Source: Allomuricauda sp. TMED12
GTDB lineage: Bacteria > Bacteroidota > Bacteroidia > Flavobacteriales > Flavobacteriaceae
DNA length: 63,064 nt
Reading direction: 5' to 3'
NCBI GenBank assembly: GCA_002167435.2
Contig: NHBR02000121.1
Location: forward strand, 1 to 63,064
The position numbers were made by a program, and so were the translations under genes. This document shows positions 8,340-17,176 of the stretch, piece by piece. The notes beneath the pieces were generated by a model that saw only the letters and a program-made list of their open reading frames with translations, ran no database searches and was not told where the DNA came from. Positions within the stretch are counted from its first letter, which is position 1; each line of letters opens with the position of its first letter.

Positions 8340-10292
8340 ATGAAAATTTATAACCATTTACTAATGACCATGGGAGCTGCCCTAATGCTGGTTTCCTGCG
8401 GTCAACAGAATCAAAATTCGACCGGGGCCCTTTCATCCAGCGCTGCCGAAAAAGTATATGTCGCCCCTGGGGAGCAAGATGAGTTTTATGCTTTTCTATC
8501 TGGGGGATACAGTGGTAACCTAACAGTATATGGATTGCCCTCCGGTAGAATGTTCAAGGAGATTCCTGTATTCTCACAATTCCCAACCTCGGGTTATGGC
8601 TATTCAGAAGAAACCAAACCGATGCTCAACACATCCCATGGATTTGTACCTTGGGACGATGCACACCACCCGGACATATCCCAGACCAATGGGGAGTTGG
8701 ATGGTCGTTGGATATTCATCAACGGTAACAATACACCTAGAATTGCCCGTATCAATTTAAGCACTTTTGAAACCGAGGAAATCATAGAGGTACCCAACAG
8801 TGCAGGTAACCACAGTTCTTCCTTTATTACAGAAAACACGGAATATGTAGTGGCCGGTACCCGTTTCTCTGTTCCTATTCCCCAAAGGGACATGCCCATA
8901 AATGAATACAAGAGCAACTTTAAAGGATCATTGTCCTTTATCAGTGTAGACCCAGAGCATGGTCATATGGATTTAAAATTCCAACTGTTGATGCCCGGGT
9001 TCAACTATGACCTATCGCACCCTGGTAGGGGAAAATCACACGGCTGGTTCTTTTTTACCACCTACAATACGGAGGAGGCCCACACTTTACAAGAGGTGAA
9101 CGCCTCACAAAACGACAAGGACTTTATTGCCGCTGTCAATTGGAAGAAAATCGAAGAATACGTTAATAATGGAGGAGGCACCAAAATGCCTGCAAACTAT
9201 GCGCACAATCTTTATGATGAAGGTACACATACGGCCACAACTACCATGAACAAGGAAGTATTGACTGTAGATCCGTTAAAAGTTCCTGGAGCAGTATACT
9301 TCTTGCCAACTCCAAAATCACCCCATGGTTGTGATGTAGATCCAACTGGACAATACATTATTGGAAATGGAAAGCTTTCTGCCGACTTGACCGTACACTC
9401 CTTTGATAAAATGATAGCCGCCATTGAGGGTGAAAAATTTGATGGTGAAGCCTATGGAATTCCAATCTTGAAGTTTGAGGATGTATTGGCCGGACAGGTT
9501 AAAAGTGGAGGTCTTGGCCCATTGCACACCGAGTTTGATGGAAATGGCAATGCCTATACCACCTTCTTCATCTCTTCCGAAGTGGTCAAATGGAAATTGG
9601 GAACCTGGGAGGTCATCGATAGAAAACCAACCTACTACTCGGTCGGTCACTTGATGATTCCCGGTGGGAACTCAAGAAAACCATTTGGCAAGTACGTAGT
9701 CGCCATGAACAAGATCACCAAAGATAGGTATCTTCCCACTGGCCCTGAAATGGAGCACTCCGCTCAGATCTACGATATCTCTGGAGATAAAATGGAATTG
9801 ATCTATGATTTCCCTACCCATGGCGAACCCCATTATGCAGCTGGAATACCCGCTGAAATATTGGCGCCAAAGTCACAGAAAATTTACCGCTTGGATGAGA
9901 ACGAGCACCCTTATGCCGTTAAAACCCCAACAGATGCCAAGGTGGTAAGGGATGGAAATGAGGTACATATCTATATGTCCACGATCAGGAGCCACTTTAC
10001 CCCCGACAACATAGAAGGAGTCAAGGTCGGTGACAAGGTATACTTTCACATAACCAATCACGAACAGGATTTCGATGTACCGCACGGTTTTGCCATGATC
10101 GGCCAGAACACTTCCGAGCTTCTTGTCATGCCAGGTCAGACCAAAACCTCTCTTTGGGAGCCTAAGCAAGTCGGTGTATGGCCGTTCTACTGTACGGATT
10201 TCTGTTCAGCATTGCACCAAGAGATGCAAGGGTATGTTAGGGTTTCCCCCGCCAATTCGGATGTTGAACTGAAATGGTCCCTTGGTGAATAA
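8340..10292 (+). CDS. nosZ: Nitrous-oxide reductase, clade II (Sec-exported)
   Basis: A 650-residue enzyme that reduces N2O to N2. It starts with a Sec/lipoprotein-type signal (lipobox LVSC), not a twin-arginine signal, which marks clade II. The beta-propeller carries CuZ-type histidine motifs (DDAHHPDISQ, SPHGCDVDP, PLHTEFDGNG, GEPHYAAG). The C-terminal cupredoxin domain carries the CuA motif YCTDFCSALHQEMQGY, preceded by the upstream ligand region VPHGFAM. All expected copper ligands appear present. It lies behind the cytochrome c and FAS1 genes and is followed by a strong hairpin at 10317, then nosL, nosD, nosF and nosY. It is the terminal reductase of the island; no nitrite reductase is nearby. 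Confidence 0.97.
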   Translation: MKIYNHLLMTMGAALMLVSCGQQNQNSTGALSSSAAEKVYVAPGEQDEFYAFLSGGYSGNLTVYGLPSGRMFKEIPVFSQFPTSGYGYSEETKPMLNTSHGFVPWDDAHHPDISQTNGELDGRWIFINGNNTPRIARINLSTFETEEIIEVPNSAGNHSSSFITENTEYVVAGTRFSVPIPQRDMPINEYKSNFKGSLSFISVDPEHGHMDLKFQLLMPGFNYDLSHPGRGKSHGWFFFTTYNTEEAHTLQEVNASQNDKDFIAAVNWKKIEEYVNNGGGTKMPANYAHNLYDEGTHTATTTMNKEVLTVDPLKVPGAVYFLPTPKSPHGCDVDPTGQYIIGNGKLSADLTVHSFDKMIAAIEGEKFDGEAYGIPILKFEDVLAGQVKSGGLGPLHTEFDGNGNAYTTFFISSEVVKWKLGTWEVIDRKPTYYSVGHLMIPGGNSRKPFGKYVVAMNKITKDRYLPTGPEMEHSAQIYDISGDKMELIYDFPTHGEPHYAAGIPAEILAPKSQKIYRLDENEHPYAVKTPTDAKVVRDGNEVHIYMSTIRSHFTPDNIEGVKVGDKVYFHITNHEQDFDVPHGFAMIGQNTSELLVMPGQTKTSLWEPKQVGVWPFYCTDFCSALHQEMQGYVRVSPANSDVELKWSLGE

Positions 10293-10316
10293 TTCGGATT
10301 GATACACCAAGGAACA

Positions 10317-10351
10317 AAGCGGGCTGTGTCCATGACCTGCCCGCTTTTTTT
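10317..10351 (+). terminator. Hairpin terminator/attenuator after nosZ
   Basis: An 8-bp perfect stem AAGCGGGC / GCCCGCTT with a 14-base loop runs into seven T residues. It lies between nosZ and the accessory genes on the same strand. Because those genes probably share the nos promoter, it may work as a partial terminator that keeps nosZ mRNA more abundant than the maturation genes. Confidence 0.75.
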
Positions 10352-10416
10352 ACAAATTGAAATACAACCATCGACCAAAAAACCGCACTCAATTTGTAAC
10401 CTTTAAATAGAAAAAA

Positions 10417-11028
10417 ATGAAAAAGGCTAGTTTACTAATGATCATTGGCCCACTCTTCTTGTTGGGATTATATGTTTTCCCACTCTGGAACATTATGTTG
10501 GGGGCACCGCAATATCCGGATCCTTTGGGTCTGAATATCCATATCAGTGGCCTGCAAGGTACCAATGAATTTGATATTCAGAACATTGATGGCCTGAACC
10601 ATTATATTGGAATGCAAACATTGCCCAAACCTGAGGACATGTGGGAGTTCGGTACCTTTCCCATAATCATTGGGATCATGGTGGCCATTGGCGTATTGAT
10701 CGGGTTCTTGGGGTATTTAGGCAAAGTAAGTTATAAATGGTTCATCGGTTGGTTTGCGTTGATGTCAACAATGGGTGTTTTGGGCATGTACGATTTCAAC
10801 CAATGGTTGGTGGATTATGGTACCAATCTCGATCCCAATGCCATCATGAAGTTGACCAATCCCGATGGAACACCCATGACCTATAAACCGCCATTATTGG
10901 GACATGTAAAAATGTTGAATTTTGATGTGACCTCCATGCCAGCCTCTGGGGGATGGCTCATGTTCTTGGGAATGACACTTACCCTAACGGCCAGCTTTTT
11001 GGGGTGGAAAAACACTAAAAAACAATAA
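10417..11028 (+). CDS. nos-cluster four-helix membrane protein
   Basis: A 203-residue integral membrane protein with about four transmembrane helices: residues 5-25, about 83-105, 108-128 and 176-198. A periplasmic loop after the first helix contains ISGLQGTNEFDIQNIDGLNHYIGM, and another between helices 3 and 4 contains LLGHVKMLNFDV. The GLNHYIGM and GHVKM histidine/methionine motifs could bind copper or haem. Proteins of this type sit between nosZ and nosL in Bacteroidetes clusters. No function is established that I know of; a role in copper delivery or electron transfer is inferred from context. It is 10 bp upstream of nosL. Confidence 0.75.
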   Translation: MKKASLLMIIGPLFLLGLYVFPLWNIMLGAPQYPDPLGLNIHISGLQGTNEFDIQNIDGLNHYIGMQTLPKPEDMWEFGTFPIIIGIMVAIGVLIGFLGYLGKVSYKWFIGWFALMSTMGVLGMYDFNQWLVDYGTNLDPNAIMKLTNPDGTPMTYKPPLLGHVKMLNFDVTSMPASGGWLMFLGMTLTLTASFLGWKNTKKQ

Positions 11029-11038
11029 TTCATTTCTT

Positions 11039-11473
11039 ATGAAACCATCCATAATCCTTTTTCTTCTAATCCTTGCGGGTAGCATGGGTTGCTCTGTAAG
11101 TCCAAAACCCATTGATTACGGTCGTGTAGGTTGTCATTATTGCAGTATGACCATTGTGGACAAACAGCATGCAGCTCAATGGGTCACCAAAAAAGGCAAG
11201 GTCTTTAATTTTGATGCCGTTGAATGTATGATGAACCAATTAAAGGACGAGGATGAATCGACAATAGGCCTCTTATTGGTCAATGATTTTGACCATCCAG
11301 GAGAACTGGTGGATGCCACAAAGGCCACCTATTTGATCAGTGAGAACATACCCAGCCCGATGGGTGCGTTTCTAAGCGCATTTTCCGAGGAACAGGCAGC
11401 TGAACATACATTGGAGGCCAATGGTGGGAAACTCCTTACCTGGTCCGAATTAAAAAAACAATATAACCAATAA
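11039..11473 (+). CDS. nosL: NosL copper-chaperone lipoprotein
   Basis: A 144-residue lipoprotein (lipobox MGC, about residue 18). The metal motif GCHYCSMTIVDKQHAAQ gives the CxxCxM signature of NosL, and the FNFDAVECMMNQL stretch follows as in the family. NosL binds Cu(I) in the periplasm and delivers it for CuZ assembly in NosZ. It sits inside the nos operon between the four-helix membrane protein and a small cupin. Confidence 0.92.
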   Translation: MKPSIILFLLILAGSMGCSVSPKPIDYGRVGCHYCSMTIVDKQHAAQWVTKKGKVFNFDAVECMMNQLKDEDESTIGLLLVNDFDHPGELVDATKATYLISENIPSPMGAFLSAFSEEQAAEHTLEANGGKLLTWSELKKQYNQ

Positions 11474-11485
11474 AAAAATAAATCC

Positions 11486-11785
11486 ATGTATATGATCGAT
11501 ATTGATAATACCATTGCCCAACAACCCTTTGATGGGCTTCAAGTGGAACAATTGGTCAAAACTAACGCCTTGGAAATATTGAGCATTAGCTTGGCAAAGA
11601 ATGCTGTCTTTCCAAAACATACATCACCAAAAGATGCCCACTTGATCGTATTGGAGGGGTCCATTGATTTTTATATTGAAAACCAAAGCGTCACTTTATT
11701 GCCACAGCAACACTTTGGTTTTTCCAAGGACGTGGAACATTGGGTAAAGGCACTAGCAGATGCCAAAATTTTGATTATCCGGTAA
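11486..11785 (+). CDS. Small single-domain cupin of the nos operon
   Basis: A 99-residue cytosolic protein with one cupin barrel. The first motif region is around VFPKHTSPKDAHLIVLEGSIDF and the second around LLPQQHFGFSKDVEHWVKAL. Histidines in KHTSP, DAH and EHW could bind a metal, though the first motif lacks a classical HxH. It is 12 bp after nosL and ends before nosD. Such cupins are sometimes found near denitrification genes without an assigned role. It could sense or buffer a small ligand or metal. Confidence 0.72.
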   Translation: MYMIDIDNTIAQQPFDGLQVEQLVKTNALEILSISLAKNAVFPKHTSPKDAHLIVLEGSIDFYIENQSVTLLPQQHFGFSKDVEHWVKALADAKILIIR

Positions 11786-11849
11786 AGAAATCATAGATTC
11801 ATAACGTATATGGTTGCCATTGGGCGTACCAAGCAATAACTGTATTAAA

Positions 11850-13094
11850 TTGAAAACTCCATATCACCAACTCATCCTATGGATGTTCTTATTCATGGTA
11901 TGTCAAGGAATTTTGGCCAAAACTTGGACCGTATGCCCGACTTGTGAGCATAGTTCCATAAAGCAGACCATTCAAGAGGCCAATGCCCATGATACCGTCT
12001 TGATCCAAAAAGGCACCTATCGGGAATTTGAAATTTTGGTTGACAAACCTCTGGTGATCAAGGGTATTGATTATCCCATCGTCGATGGTGAAAAAAAAGG
12101 GGAAATCTTCAGGATTACATCCGATAACGTCACCTTGGACGGGCTGTTCATTATCAATGTCGGGGTCAGTTACACCAAGGACAACGCTGCCATTCGAGTA
12201 GTACAGAGTAAAAATTTCAGTATCCAGAATATGGTATTGGAACAGTTGTTCTTTGGTATCTATTTGGAAAAATCATCACATGGCAAAGTGTACCACAATA
12301 GAATTATTGGAGATGCCGTGGACGAATATAATTCCGGCAACGGCATCCAGCTTTGGTATTCCTCGGATGTGGAAGTGCGCAAAAACCATGTACAAGGTAC
12401 TCGAGATGGTATCTATTTGGAATTTTCCGATCGAATTACCATTACCGATAATGTAAGCATGGACAATCTTCGCTACGGACTTCATTTCATGTTCTCTAAC
12501 AACGATATCTATACCAATAATACGTTTGAGAACAATGGTGCCGGGGTTGCAGTCATGTTCTCAAAGTTTATCACCATGAAAAACAACACTTTTCGAAAAA
12601 ATTGGGGCACGGCGGCCTATGGCATGCTATTGAAAGAAATCAATGATGCTGAAATAAGTGACAACACTTTTGAGGAAAATACTATTGGAATCAATATCGA
12701 GGGTTCGAACCGAATAAAGTACATCAATAACGATTTTGTGGGAAATGGTTGGGCCATCCGCGTTGTGGGAGCCTGTTACACCAATAGTTTCAAGGGCAAT
12801 AATTTCCTCTACAATTCCTTTGACATTTCCTATAACAGTAAATTGAACGATAATGTGTTCGAGGGTAATTTTTGGAGTGGTTATACGGGTTATGACCTGG
12901 ACAAGGACGGTATTGGGGATGTCCCCTACCGACCCGTCAAATTATTCTCCTACGTTGTGAACCGCACCCCTGAGACCATTGTACTTTTGAGAAGCCTGTT
13001 TATGGATATCATCGATTTTTCTGAACGTGTCTCCCCCGTTTTCACCCCCGATAACTTAAAAGATGTCCAACCCTTAATGAAAATACGACCATGA
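11850..13094 (+). CDS. nosD: NosD periplasmic beta-helix protein
   Basis: About 414 residues: a signal peptide, then a right-handed parallel beta-helix of CASH/NosD repeats (many N-x-I-x-x-N turns such as NNTFRKNWG, DNTFEENTIG, NNDFVGNGW) and the family end GNFWSGYTGYDLDKDGIGD with VPYRPVKLFSYVV. NosD works with the NosFY transporter in CuZ maturation. The start is uncertain: a TTG at 11850 gives MKTPYHQLIL and a normal signal peptide, a TTG at 11814 adds 12 residues, and an ATG at 11883 would leave no basic n-region. It overlaps nosF by 4 bp. Confidence 0.9.
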   Translation: MKTPYHQLILWMFLFMVCQGILAKTWTVCPTCEHSSIKQTIQEANAHDTVLIQKGTYREFEILVDKPLVIKGIDYPIVDGEKKGEIFRITSDNVTLDGLFIINVGVSYTKDNAAIRVVQSKNFSIQNMVLEQLFFGIYLEKSSHGKVYHNRIIGDAVDEYNSGNGIQLWYSSDVEVRKNHVQGTRDGIYLEFSDRITITDNVSMDNLRYGLHFMFSNNDIYTNNTFENNGAGVAVMFSKFITMKNNTFRKNWGTAAYGMLLKEINDAEISDNTFEENTIGINIEGSNRIKYINNDFVGNGWAIRVVGACYTNSFKGNNFLYNSFDISYNSKLNDNVFEGNFWSGYTGYDLDKDGIGDVPYRPVKLFSYVVNRTPETIVLLRSLFMDIIDFSERVSPVFTPDNLKDVQPLMKIRP

Positions 13095-13804
13095 CCATAG
13101 AAATCAACGATCTTCATAAGCAATTTGGGAAAAACCAAGTATTAAAGGGCGTGGACCTGACCATCGACCAAGGACAGATTTATGCCGTACTTGGGCCCAA
13201 TGGTTCGGGAAAGACCACCTTGATCAAAAGTATTTTGGGGATGGTCATTCCCGACAAGGGAAATATATCAGTACTGGACAGCCCCATCAAAAAGAATTGG
13301 AAGTATCGTAAGAAAATCGATTACCTTCCCCAAATAGCCAATTTTCCTCCCAACATCAAGGTCAAGGAATTGATCCATATGATCAAGGATCTTAGAAACA
13401 GCCCCAGCGAGGAAGAAACCTTGATTACATTATTTGGTCTGAAACCCTTTCTGAACAAAAAACTATCCACCTTATCCGGAGGTACCAAACAAAAGGTGAA
13501 CATTGTACTGACCTTTATGTTCGACAGTCCCTTGATCATTCTTGATGAGCCCACCACCGGATTGGATCCCAAGGCCTTAATCCGTCTAAAGGGATTGATC
13601 CAAAATGAAAAAGCCAAGGGCAAGACCATTTTGGTCACATCTCACATCATGCAGTTTGTGGAGGAAATGGCCGACGAAATCCTCTATCTCTTGGAAGGTG
13701 AGATATACTTTAAAGGAAGCATCAAGGAACTTCTGGAACGAACTGATCAAACCGATTTCGAACATGCCATTGCGGCCATTACAACTACGGAAAGCCATGC
13801 TTAA
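13091..13804 (+). CDS. nosF: NosF ABC-transporter ATPase
   Basis: A 237-residue ABC ATPase with Walker A GPNGSGKTT, Q-loop region YLPQ, signature LSGGTKQKVN, Walker B LIILDEPTTGLDP and switch His in VTSHIM. With NosY it forms the transporter that supports CuZ assembly in NosZ. It overlaps nosD by 4 bp and nosY by 8 bp, so the three are translationally coupled. Confidence 0.95.
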   Translation: MTIEINDLHKQFGKNQVLKGVDLTIDQGQIYAVLGPNGSGKTTLIKSILGMVIPDKGNISVLDSPIKKNWKYRKKIDYLPQIANFPPNIKVKELIHMIKDLRNSPSEEETLITLFGLKPFLNKKLSTLSGGTKQKVNIVLTFMFDSPLIILDEPTTGLDPKALIRLKGLIQNEKAKGKTILVTSHIMQFVEEMADEILYLLEGEIYFKGSIKELLERTDQTDFEHAIAAITTTESHA

Positions 13805-14579
13805 AATATTAAAATATAGTTTTTACGACCTTATACGCAGCCGCTGGAGCTACGTTTATTTCTTGTTCTATCTAGCACTTGGCTTTGTACTGTTGTTCCT
13901 GAACAATGATGTTTCCAAGGCCGTCATTACCTTGATGAACGTGATCATTGTGCTGATTCCATTGATAGGTACCATCTTTGGGGTGATGTACTATTACAAT
14001 TCCCGTGAATTTACCGAACTTCTATTGGCACAGCCCATTAAACGAACCTCCATATTCATGGGACAGTATTTTGGTGTGGCGGGTTCATTGACACTGAGTT
14101 TGGTTTTGGGGCTGGGCATCCCTTTTCTTTTATATGGCCTAATGAGGAGCAATGCCATTTTTGATTTCACGCTCTTACTGGTCACTGGGGCTTTTTTGAC
14201 GTTCATTTTCGTGGGGCTTTCCTTTGTGATAGCCATTTCCAACGAAAACAAGATCAAGGGTTTTGGATATGCCGTATTGTTATGGCTTTTCTTGGCCGTG
14301 GTCTATGATGGTCTTTTCTTGATGTCCCTCATCATGTTCGAGGAATACCCATTGGATACTTTTTCTTTGGTGGCCACTGCGCTGAACCCCATAGATCTTT
14401 CCCGTATATTGATATTGCTCAAATTGGACATCTCGGCCCTATTGGGTTATACCGGTGCCATTTTCAAAAAGTTTTTTGGAACGGACCTAGGTTTCTTGGT
14501 CTCCATGGCCATCCTATTGGTATGGACCGTATTGCCCATCCTCGGATTGCGATACAAAGCAAAAAGGAAAGATTTCTAA
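13797..14579 (+). CDS. nosY: NosY ABC-transporter permease
   Basis: A 260-residue permease with about six transmembrane helices and the ABC-2 type NosY pattern (YYYNSREFTELLLAQPIKR early, GLSFVIAISNENKIKG in the centre). I start it at the ATG at 13797, which overlaps the nosF stop; the open frame reaches back to 13605 inside nosF, but that part is shadow. It is the membrane partner of NosF, thought to move a sulfur or other factor needed for the CuZ cluster. Confidence 0.93.
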   Translation: MLKILKYSFYDLIRSRWSYVYFLFYLALGFVLLFLNNDVSKAVITLMNVIIVLIPLIGTIFGVMYYYNSREFTELLLAQPIKRTSIFMGQYFGVAGSLTLSLVLGLGIPFLLYGLMRSNAIFDFTLLLVTGAFLTFIFVGLSFVIAISNENKIKGFGYAVLLWLFLAVVYDGLFLMSLIMFEEYPLDTFSLVATALNPIDLSRILILLKLDISALLGYTGAIFKKFFGTDLGFLVSMAILLVWTVLPILGLRYKAKRKDF

Positions 14580-14603
14580 CAGCATCATAAGTAGGAGCTC
14601 TTT

Positions 14604-15806
14604 ATGAAGGACAAGGTGTATCGTCGCCATCTGCGAATTGCCGTCATCTATTTCTGCGTTGCCGCAGTGTTGGGCCTATTGCTCCGCTCCTACTCGATCT
14701 TTTCCTTTAGGTTCAACTACAGGTATATGGTCCATGCCCATTCCCATATCGCCCTCTTGGGTTGGGTGTATGTAGCCTTGATGACCTTGCTCCATTATGG
14801 TTTTGTGGAAAAGCAAAGCGCCAGTAAAAGGTACAAACAGTTGTTTTGGGGTACCCAGGGCACCTTGGTCGGTATGTTACTGACTTTTCCCTTTCAAGGA
14901 TATGCTTTGTTTTCCATTGTTTTTTCTACCCTTTTCCTGATCATGTCCTATTTCTACACCTATTATTTTTGGAAGAACATTGACCCAAAATTCAAGGACA
15001 GTAAAGGGCTGAAATGTGTGAAGACAGCACTTGCTTATATGGTGATTTCCAGTGTAGGGCCTTGGGCTTTGGGCATTATAATGAATACCTTGGGGGTCCA
15101 ATCCATTTGGTATCGGTTATCCATTTATTTTTACCTCCACTTTCAGTACAATGGCTGGATGATACTTGCCTTAATCGGCTTGTTTATATTCGCATTGGAA
15201 CAGCGTGGTCAGGAAATTCCCATTAAGAGTTTCAATCGCTTTTTCCTGTCCCTTAACTTGGGCATTGTATTTACCTTTTTCTTATCCACCCTATGGACAG
15301 AACCCTCCGCAGTGTTCTATATCCTATCCGGGATTGGTGCCATCTCTCAATTTTATGCATTGACCTATTTTTGGTCCCTTACCAAGAATGATGTTGCTAC
15401 TTTGTCCCAATCCCGAACACAATCAATGATTCTCAAAGTGGTTGTTGCCTTGGGACTAATAAAGATACTGTTACAATTATTGACGGTCATTCCCTATTTT
15501 ACCCGAATTGCCGCTACATATCTAGATTTCACCATAGGTTATTTGCATTTGACATTCCTTGGGGTCATCAGTTTGGGACTCTTCTTTTTCATGGATTATT
15601 TTGGCTTAATGAACATATCCAAAAAGTCTTTCTTATGGTATGTATCGGGATTCATCCTTTCCGAAATCCTAATCTTTTCCAAAGGGCTCTTTGCTTGGAT
15701 GGGAACCCCTCCATTTCAGGGATATACCGAAGTGTTGGCTCTGAGCACCCTCCTTATCCCCCTCAGTCTATTCCTTATGTTGTTAAAGAAAAGACCAAAT
15801 GCTTGA
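14604..15806 (+). CDS. Polytopic His-rich membrane protein, haem-copper-oxidase/NnrS-like
   Basis: A 400-residue protein with about 12 transmembrane helices. Three helices start with related histidine motifs: VHAHSHIALLGWVY, YLHFQYNGWMILA and YLHLTFLGVISLG. Haem-copper oxidase and NO-reductase subunits I and NnrS-family haem proteins use such H-x5-G-W helices to hold haem. The His-His pair that holds CuB or FeB in catalytic subunits is not visible, so it is probably not an oxidase or a NO reductase itself. It follows nosY by 24 bp and closes the nos operon. NnrS proteins protect denitrifiers from NO-related stress, so a haem- or NO-binding role fits. The family assignment is only tentative. 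Confidence 0.6.
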   Translation: MKDKVYRRHLRIAVIYFCVAAVLGLLLRSYSIFSFRFNYRYMVHAHSHIALLGWVYVALMTLLHYGFVEKQSASKRYKQLFWGTQGTLVGMLLTFPFQGYALFSIVFSTLFLIMSYFYTYYFWKNIDPKFKDSKGLKCVKTALAYMVISSVGPWALGIIMNTLGVQSIWYRLSIYFYLHFQYNGWMILALIGLFIFALEQRGQEIPIKSFNRFFLSLNLGIVFTFFLSTLWTEPSAVFYILSGIGAISQFYALTYFWSLTKNDVATLSQSRTQSMILKVVVALGLIKILLQLLTVIPYFTRIAATYLDFTIGYLHLTFLGVISLGLFFFMDYFGLMNISKKSFLWYVSGFILSEILIFSKGLFAWMGTPPFQGYTEVLALSTLLIPLSLFLMLLKKRPNA

Positions 15807-15893
15807 TGCTTTGGCATTCAGGATGTATTCCAAACCTGCGATGATATATATTTGTCTTTTTCAATAGGACGAATTTATTTGAAAAAATAATAG

Positions 15894-15931
15894 AGGACTA
15901 TTTTGTCCTATTTAAATTTATAGTATCTTTG
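15894..15931 (+). promoter_or_regulatory. Promoter and operator of Rrf2 regulator B
   Basis: The inverted repeat AGGACTATTTTGTCCT at 15894-15909 is separated by 14 bp from a -7 box TATCTTTG at 15924-15931. The repeat therefore covers the -33 region, as a repressor site would. The gene starts at 15950, leaving a very short leader. A half-matching AGGACG-AATT-TATTTG lies 28 bp further upstream and may be a second weak site. Confidence 0.7.
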
Positions 15932-15949
15932 TAAATAAATCAAAACGCT

Positions 15950-16387
15950 ATGATGTTTTCCAAAGCTTGTGAATACGGTATACGTGCAGCGGTCTATATT
16001 GCGTTGCAATCTTTGGACGGTAGACGTGTAAGTGTCTCCGAAATAGCGGAGGAAATAGATTCCCCTATCGCCTTTACAGCAAAGATTCTGCAACAGCTCA
16101 ACAGGAACAACATCGTGCATTCCGTAAAAGGGCCTACCGGTGGATTTGAAATCGATCGGGAGGATATGGATACGGTAAAATTGAGCATGATCGTCAAGGC
16201 CATTGACGGGGATAAAATATACACGGGATGCGGACTGGGCCTTAAGGAATGTAATGCCAGTAAACCCTGTCCCCTCCACGACAAGTTCATCGATATCCGT
16301 TCCAATCTCAGGACAATGCTTATAAGTACGAGTTTGTTTGAACTGGCCACTGGCTTGGAAGTGGGATTGACCTATTTGAAAAGATAA
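15950..16387 (+). CDS. Rrf2-family Fe-S regulator B (NsrR-like)
   Basis: A 145-residue regulator (start could also be the second Met, at 15953). The winged helix spans about residues 5-75 with wing KGPTGGFEI. Cys94, Cys101 and Cys107 in GCGLGLKECNASKPCPLH are spaced C-X6-C-X5-C and are probable Fe-S ligands. It lies directly upstream of the RIC repair protein. Its own promoter and the RIC upstream region each carry a near-perfect AGGAC(A/T)-N4-(T)GTCCT palindrome, the two best matches in the window. NsrR in other bacteria represses ytfE/RIC and is relieved by NO. I infer the same job here, with autoregulation. Confidence 0.9.
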   Translation: MMFSKACEYGIRAAVYIALQSLDGRRVSVSEIAEEIDSPIAFTAKILQQLNRNNIVHSVKGPTGGFEIDREDMDTVKLSMIVKAIDGDKIYTGCGLGLKECNASKPCPLHDKFIDIRSNLRTMLISTSLFELATGLEVGLTYLKR

Positions 16388-16405
16388 AAAAATTTACATC
16401 AATAA

Positions 16406-16421
16406 AGGACATTTTTGTCCT
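16406..16421 (+). promoter_or_regulatory. Rrf2-type operator upstream of RIC
   Basis: AGGACATTTTTGTCCT is a perfect 6-bp inverted repeat (AGGACA / TGTCCT) with a 4-base spacer. It lies 19 bp upstream of the RIC start codon and 18 bp after the Rrf2 B stop codon. I see no good TAnnTTTG box after it, so its promoter is uncertain. Confidence 0.72.
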
Positions 16422-16440
16422 ATTTATAAAATCCGTTACT

Positions 16441-17169
16441 ATGAATGATACATTGGAAAAATCAATTGGACAACTTGTCGCTGAGGATTATAGGACAGCT
16501 CAAGTATTTAAAGCACATAAAATAGACTTTTGCTGTAAAGGCAATAGGACCTTGACCGAAGTTGCCACTAAGAAAGGATTGAACCTGGAAGCTATTTCGG
16601 AGGAACTTGAAGCGGTTAGGTCCAATGGACAGGAAAACCTACCTGATTTTAAGACATGGCCATTGGACCTTTTGATCGACTATATCGAAAAAACGCATCA
16701 TCGTTATGTCGAAAAGCAAATTCCCGTGCTAAAACAGTACCTGAACAAACTTTACAGGGTACATGGTGAACGTCACCCTGAACTCTTTGACATCTTTGAA
16801 CAATTCAATACCTCGGCCGGGGAACTGAGCATGCACATGAAAAAAGAAGAATTGGTCCTGTTTCCCTATATCCGAAAGATGGTAGCTGGGCCAACAGGGT
16901 CCGAAGCCTTGGAGAAGCCCCATTTTGGCTCGGTAAGCAACCCCATCCAAATGATGATGGAAGAACATGACAATGAAGGGGAGCGATTCCGTACCATTGC
17001 AAAATTGAGCAATGATTATACCCCTCCAGAGGATGCCTGCAATACCTATAGGGTAGCATTCTCCCTATTACAGGAATTTGAGGACGACCTACATCGTCAT
17101 ATCCATTTGGAGAACAATATCCTTTTTCCAAAATCCGAAAAACTGGAACAAACATTGACGAACCTTTGA
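16441..17169 (+). CDS. ric: RIC-type iron-sulfur cluster repair di-iron protein (YtfE/ScdA/DnrN)
   Basis: A 242-residue protein with the N-terminal ScdA domain (AQVFKAHKIDFCCKGNRTL, containing the CC pair) and a C-terminal hemerythrin-like four-helix domain. The iron-binding histidines and glutamates are in THHRYVEKQ, HGERHPEL, SMHMKKEE, EEHDNEGERF and LHRHIHLENN. RIC proteins repair Fe-S clusters damaged by NO or peroxide. It stands behind the Rrf2 B gene and its palindrome and is followed after 7 bp by another hemerythrin, forming an NO-defence operon. Confidence 0.95.
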   Translation: MNDTLEKSIGQLVAEDYRTAQVFKAHKIDFCCKGNRTLTEVATKKGLNLEAISEELEAVRSNGQENLPDFKTWPLDLLIDYIEKTHHRYVEKQIPVLKQYLNKLYRVHGERHPELFDIFEQFNTSAGELSMHMKKEELVLFPYIRKMVAGPTGSEALEKPHFGSVSNPIQMMMEEHDNEGERFRTIAKLSNDYTPPEDACNTYRVAFSLLQEFEDDLHRHIHLENNILFPKSEKLEQTLTNL

Positions 17170-17176
17170 TTGATAT

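Noticed and set aside
13605..13796. N-terminal extension of nosY
   Set aside because: It lies wholly inside nosF in another frame and reads as low-quality sequence; the ATG at 13797 starts the normal permease.
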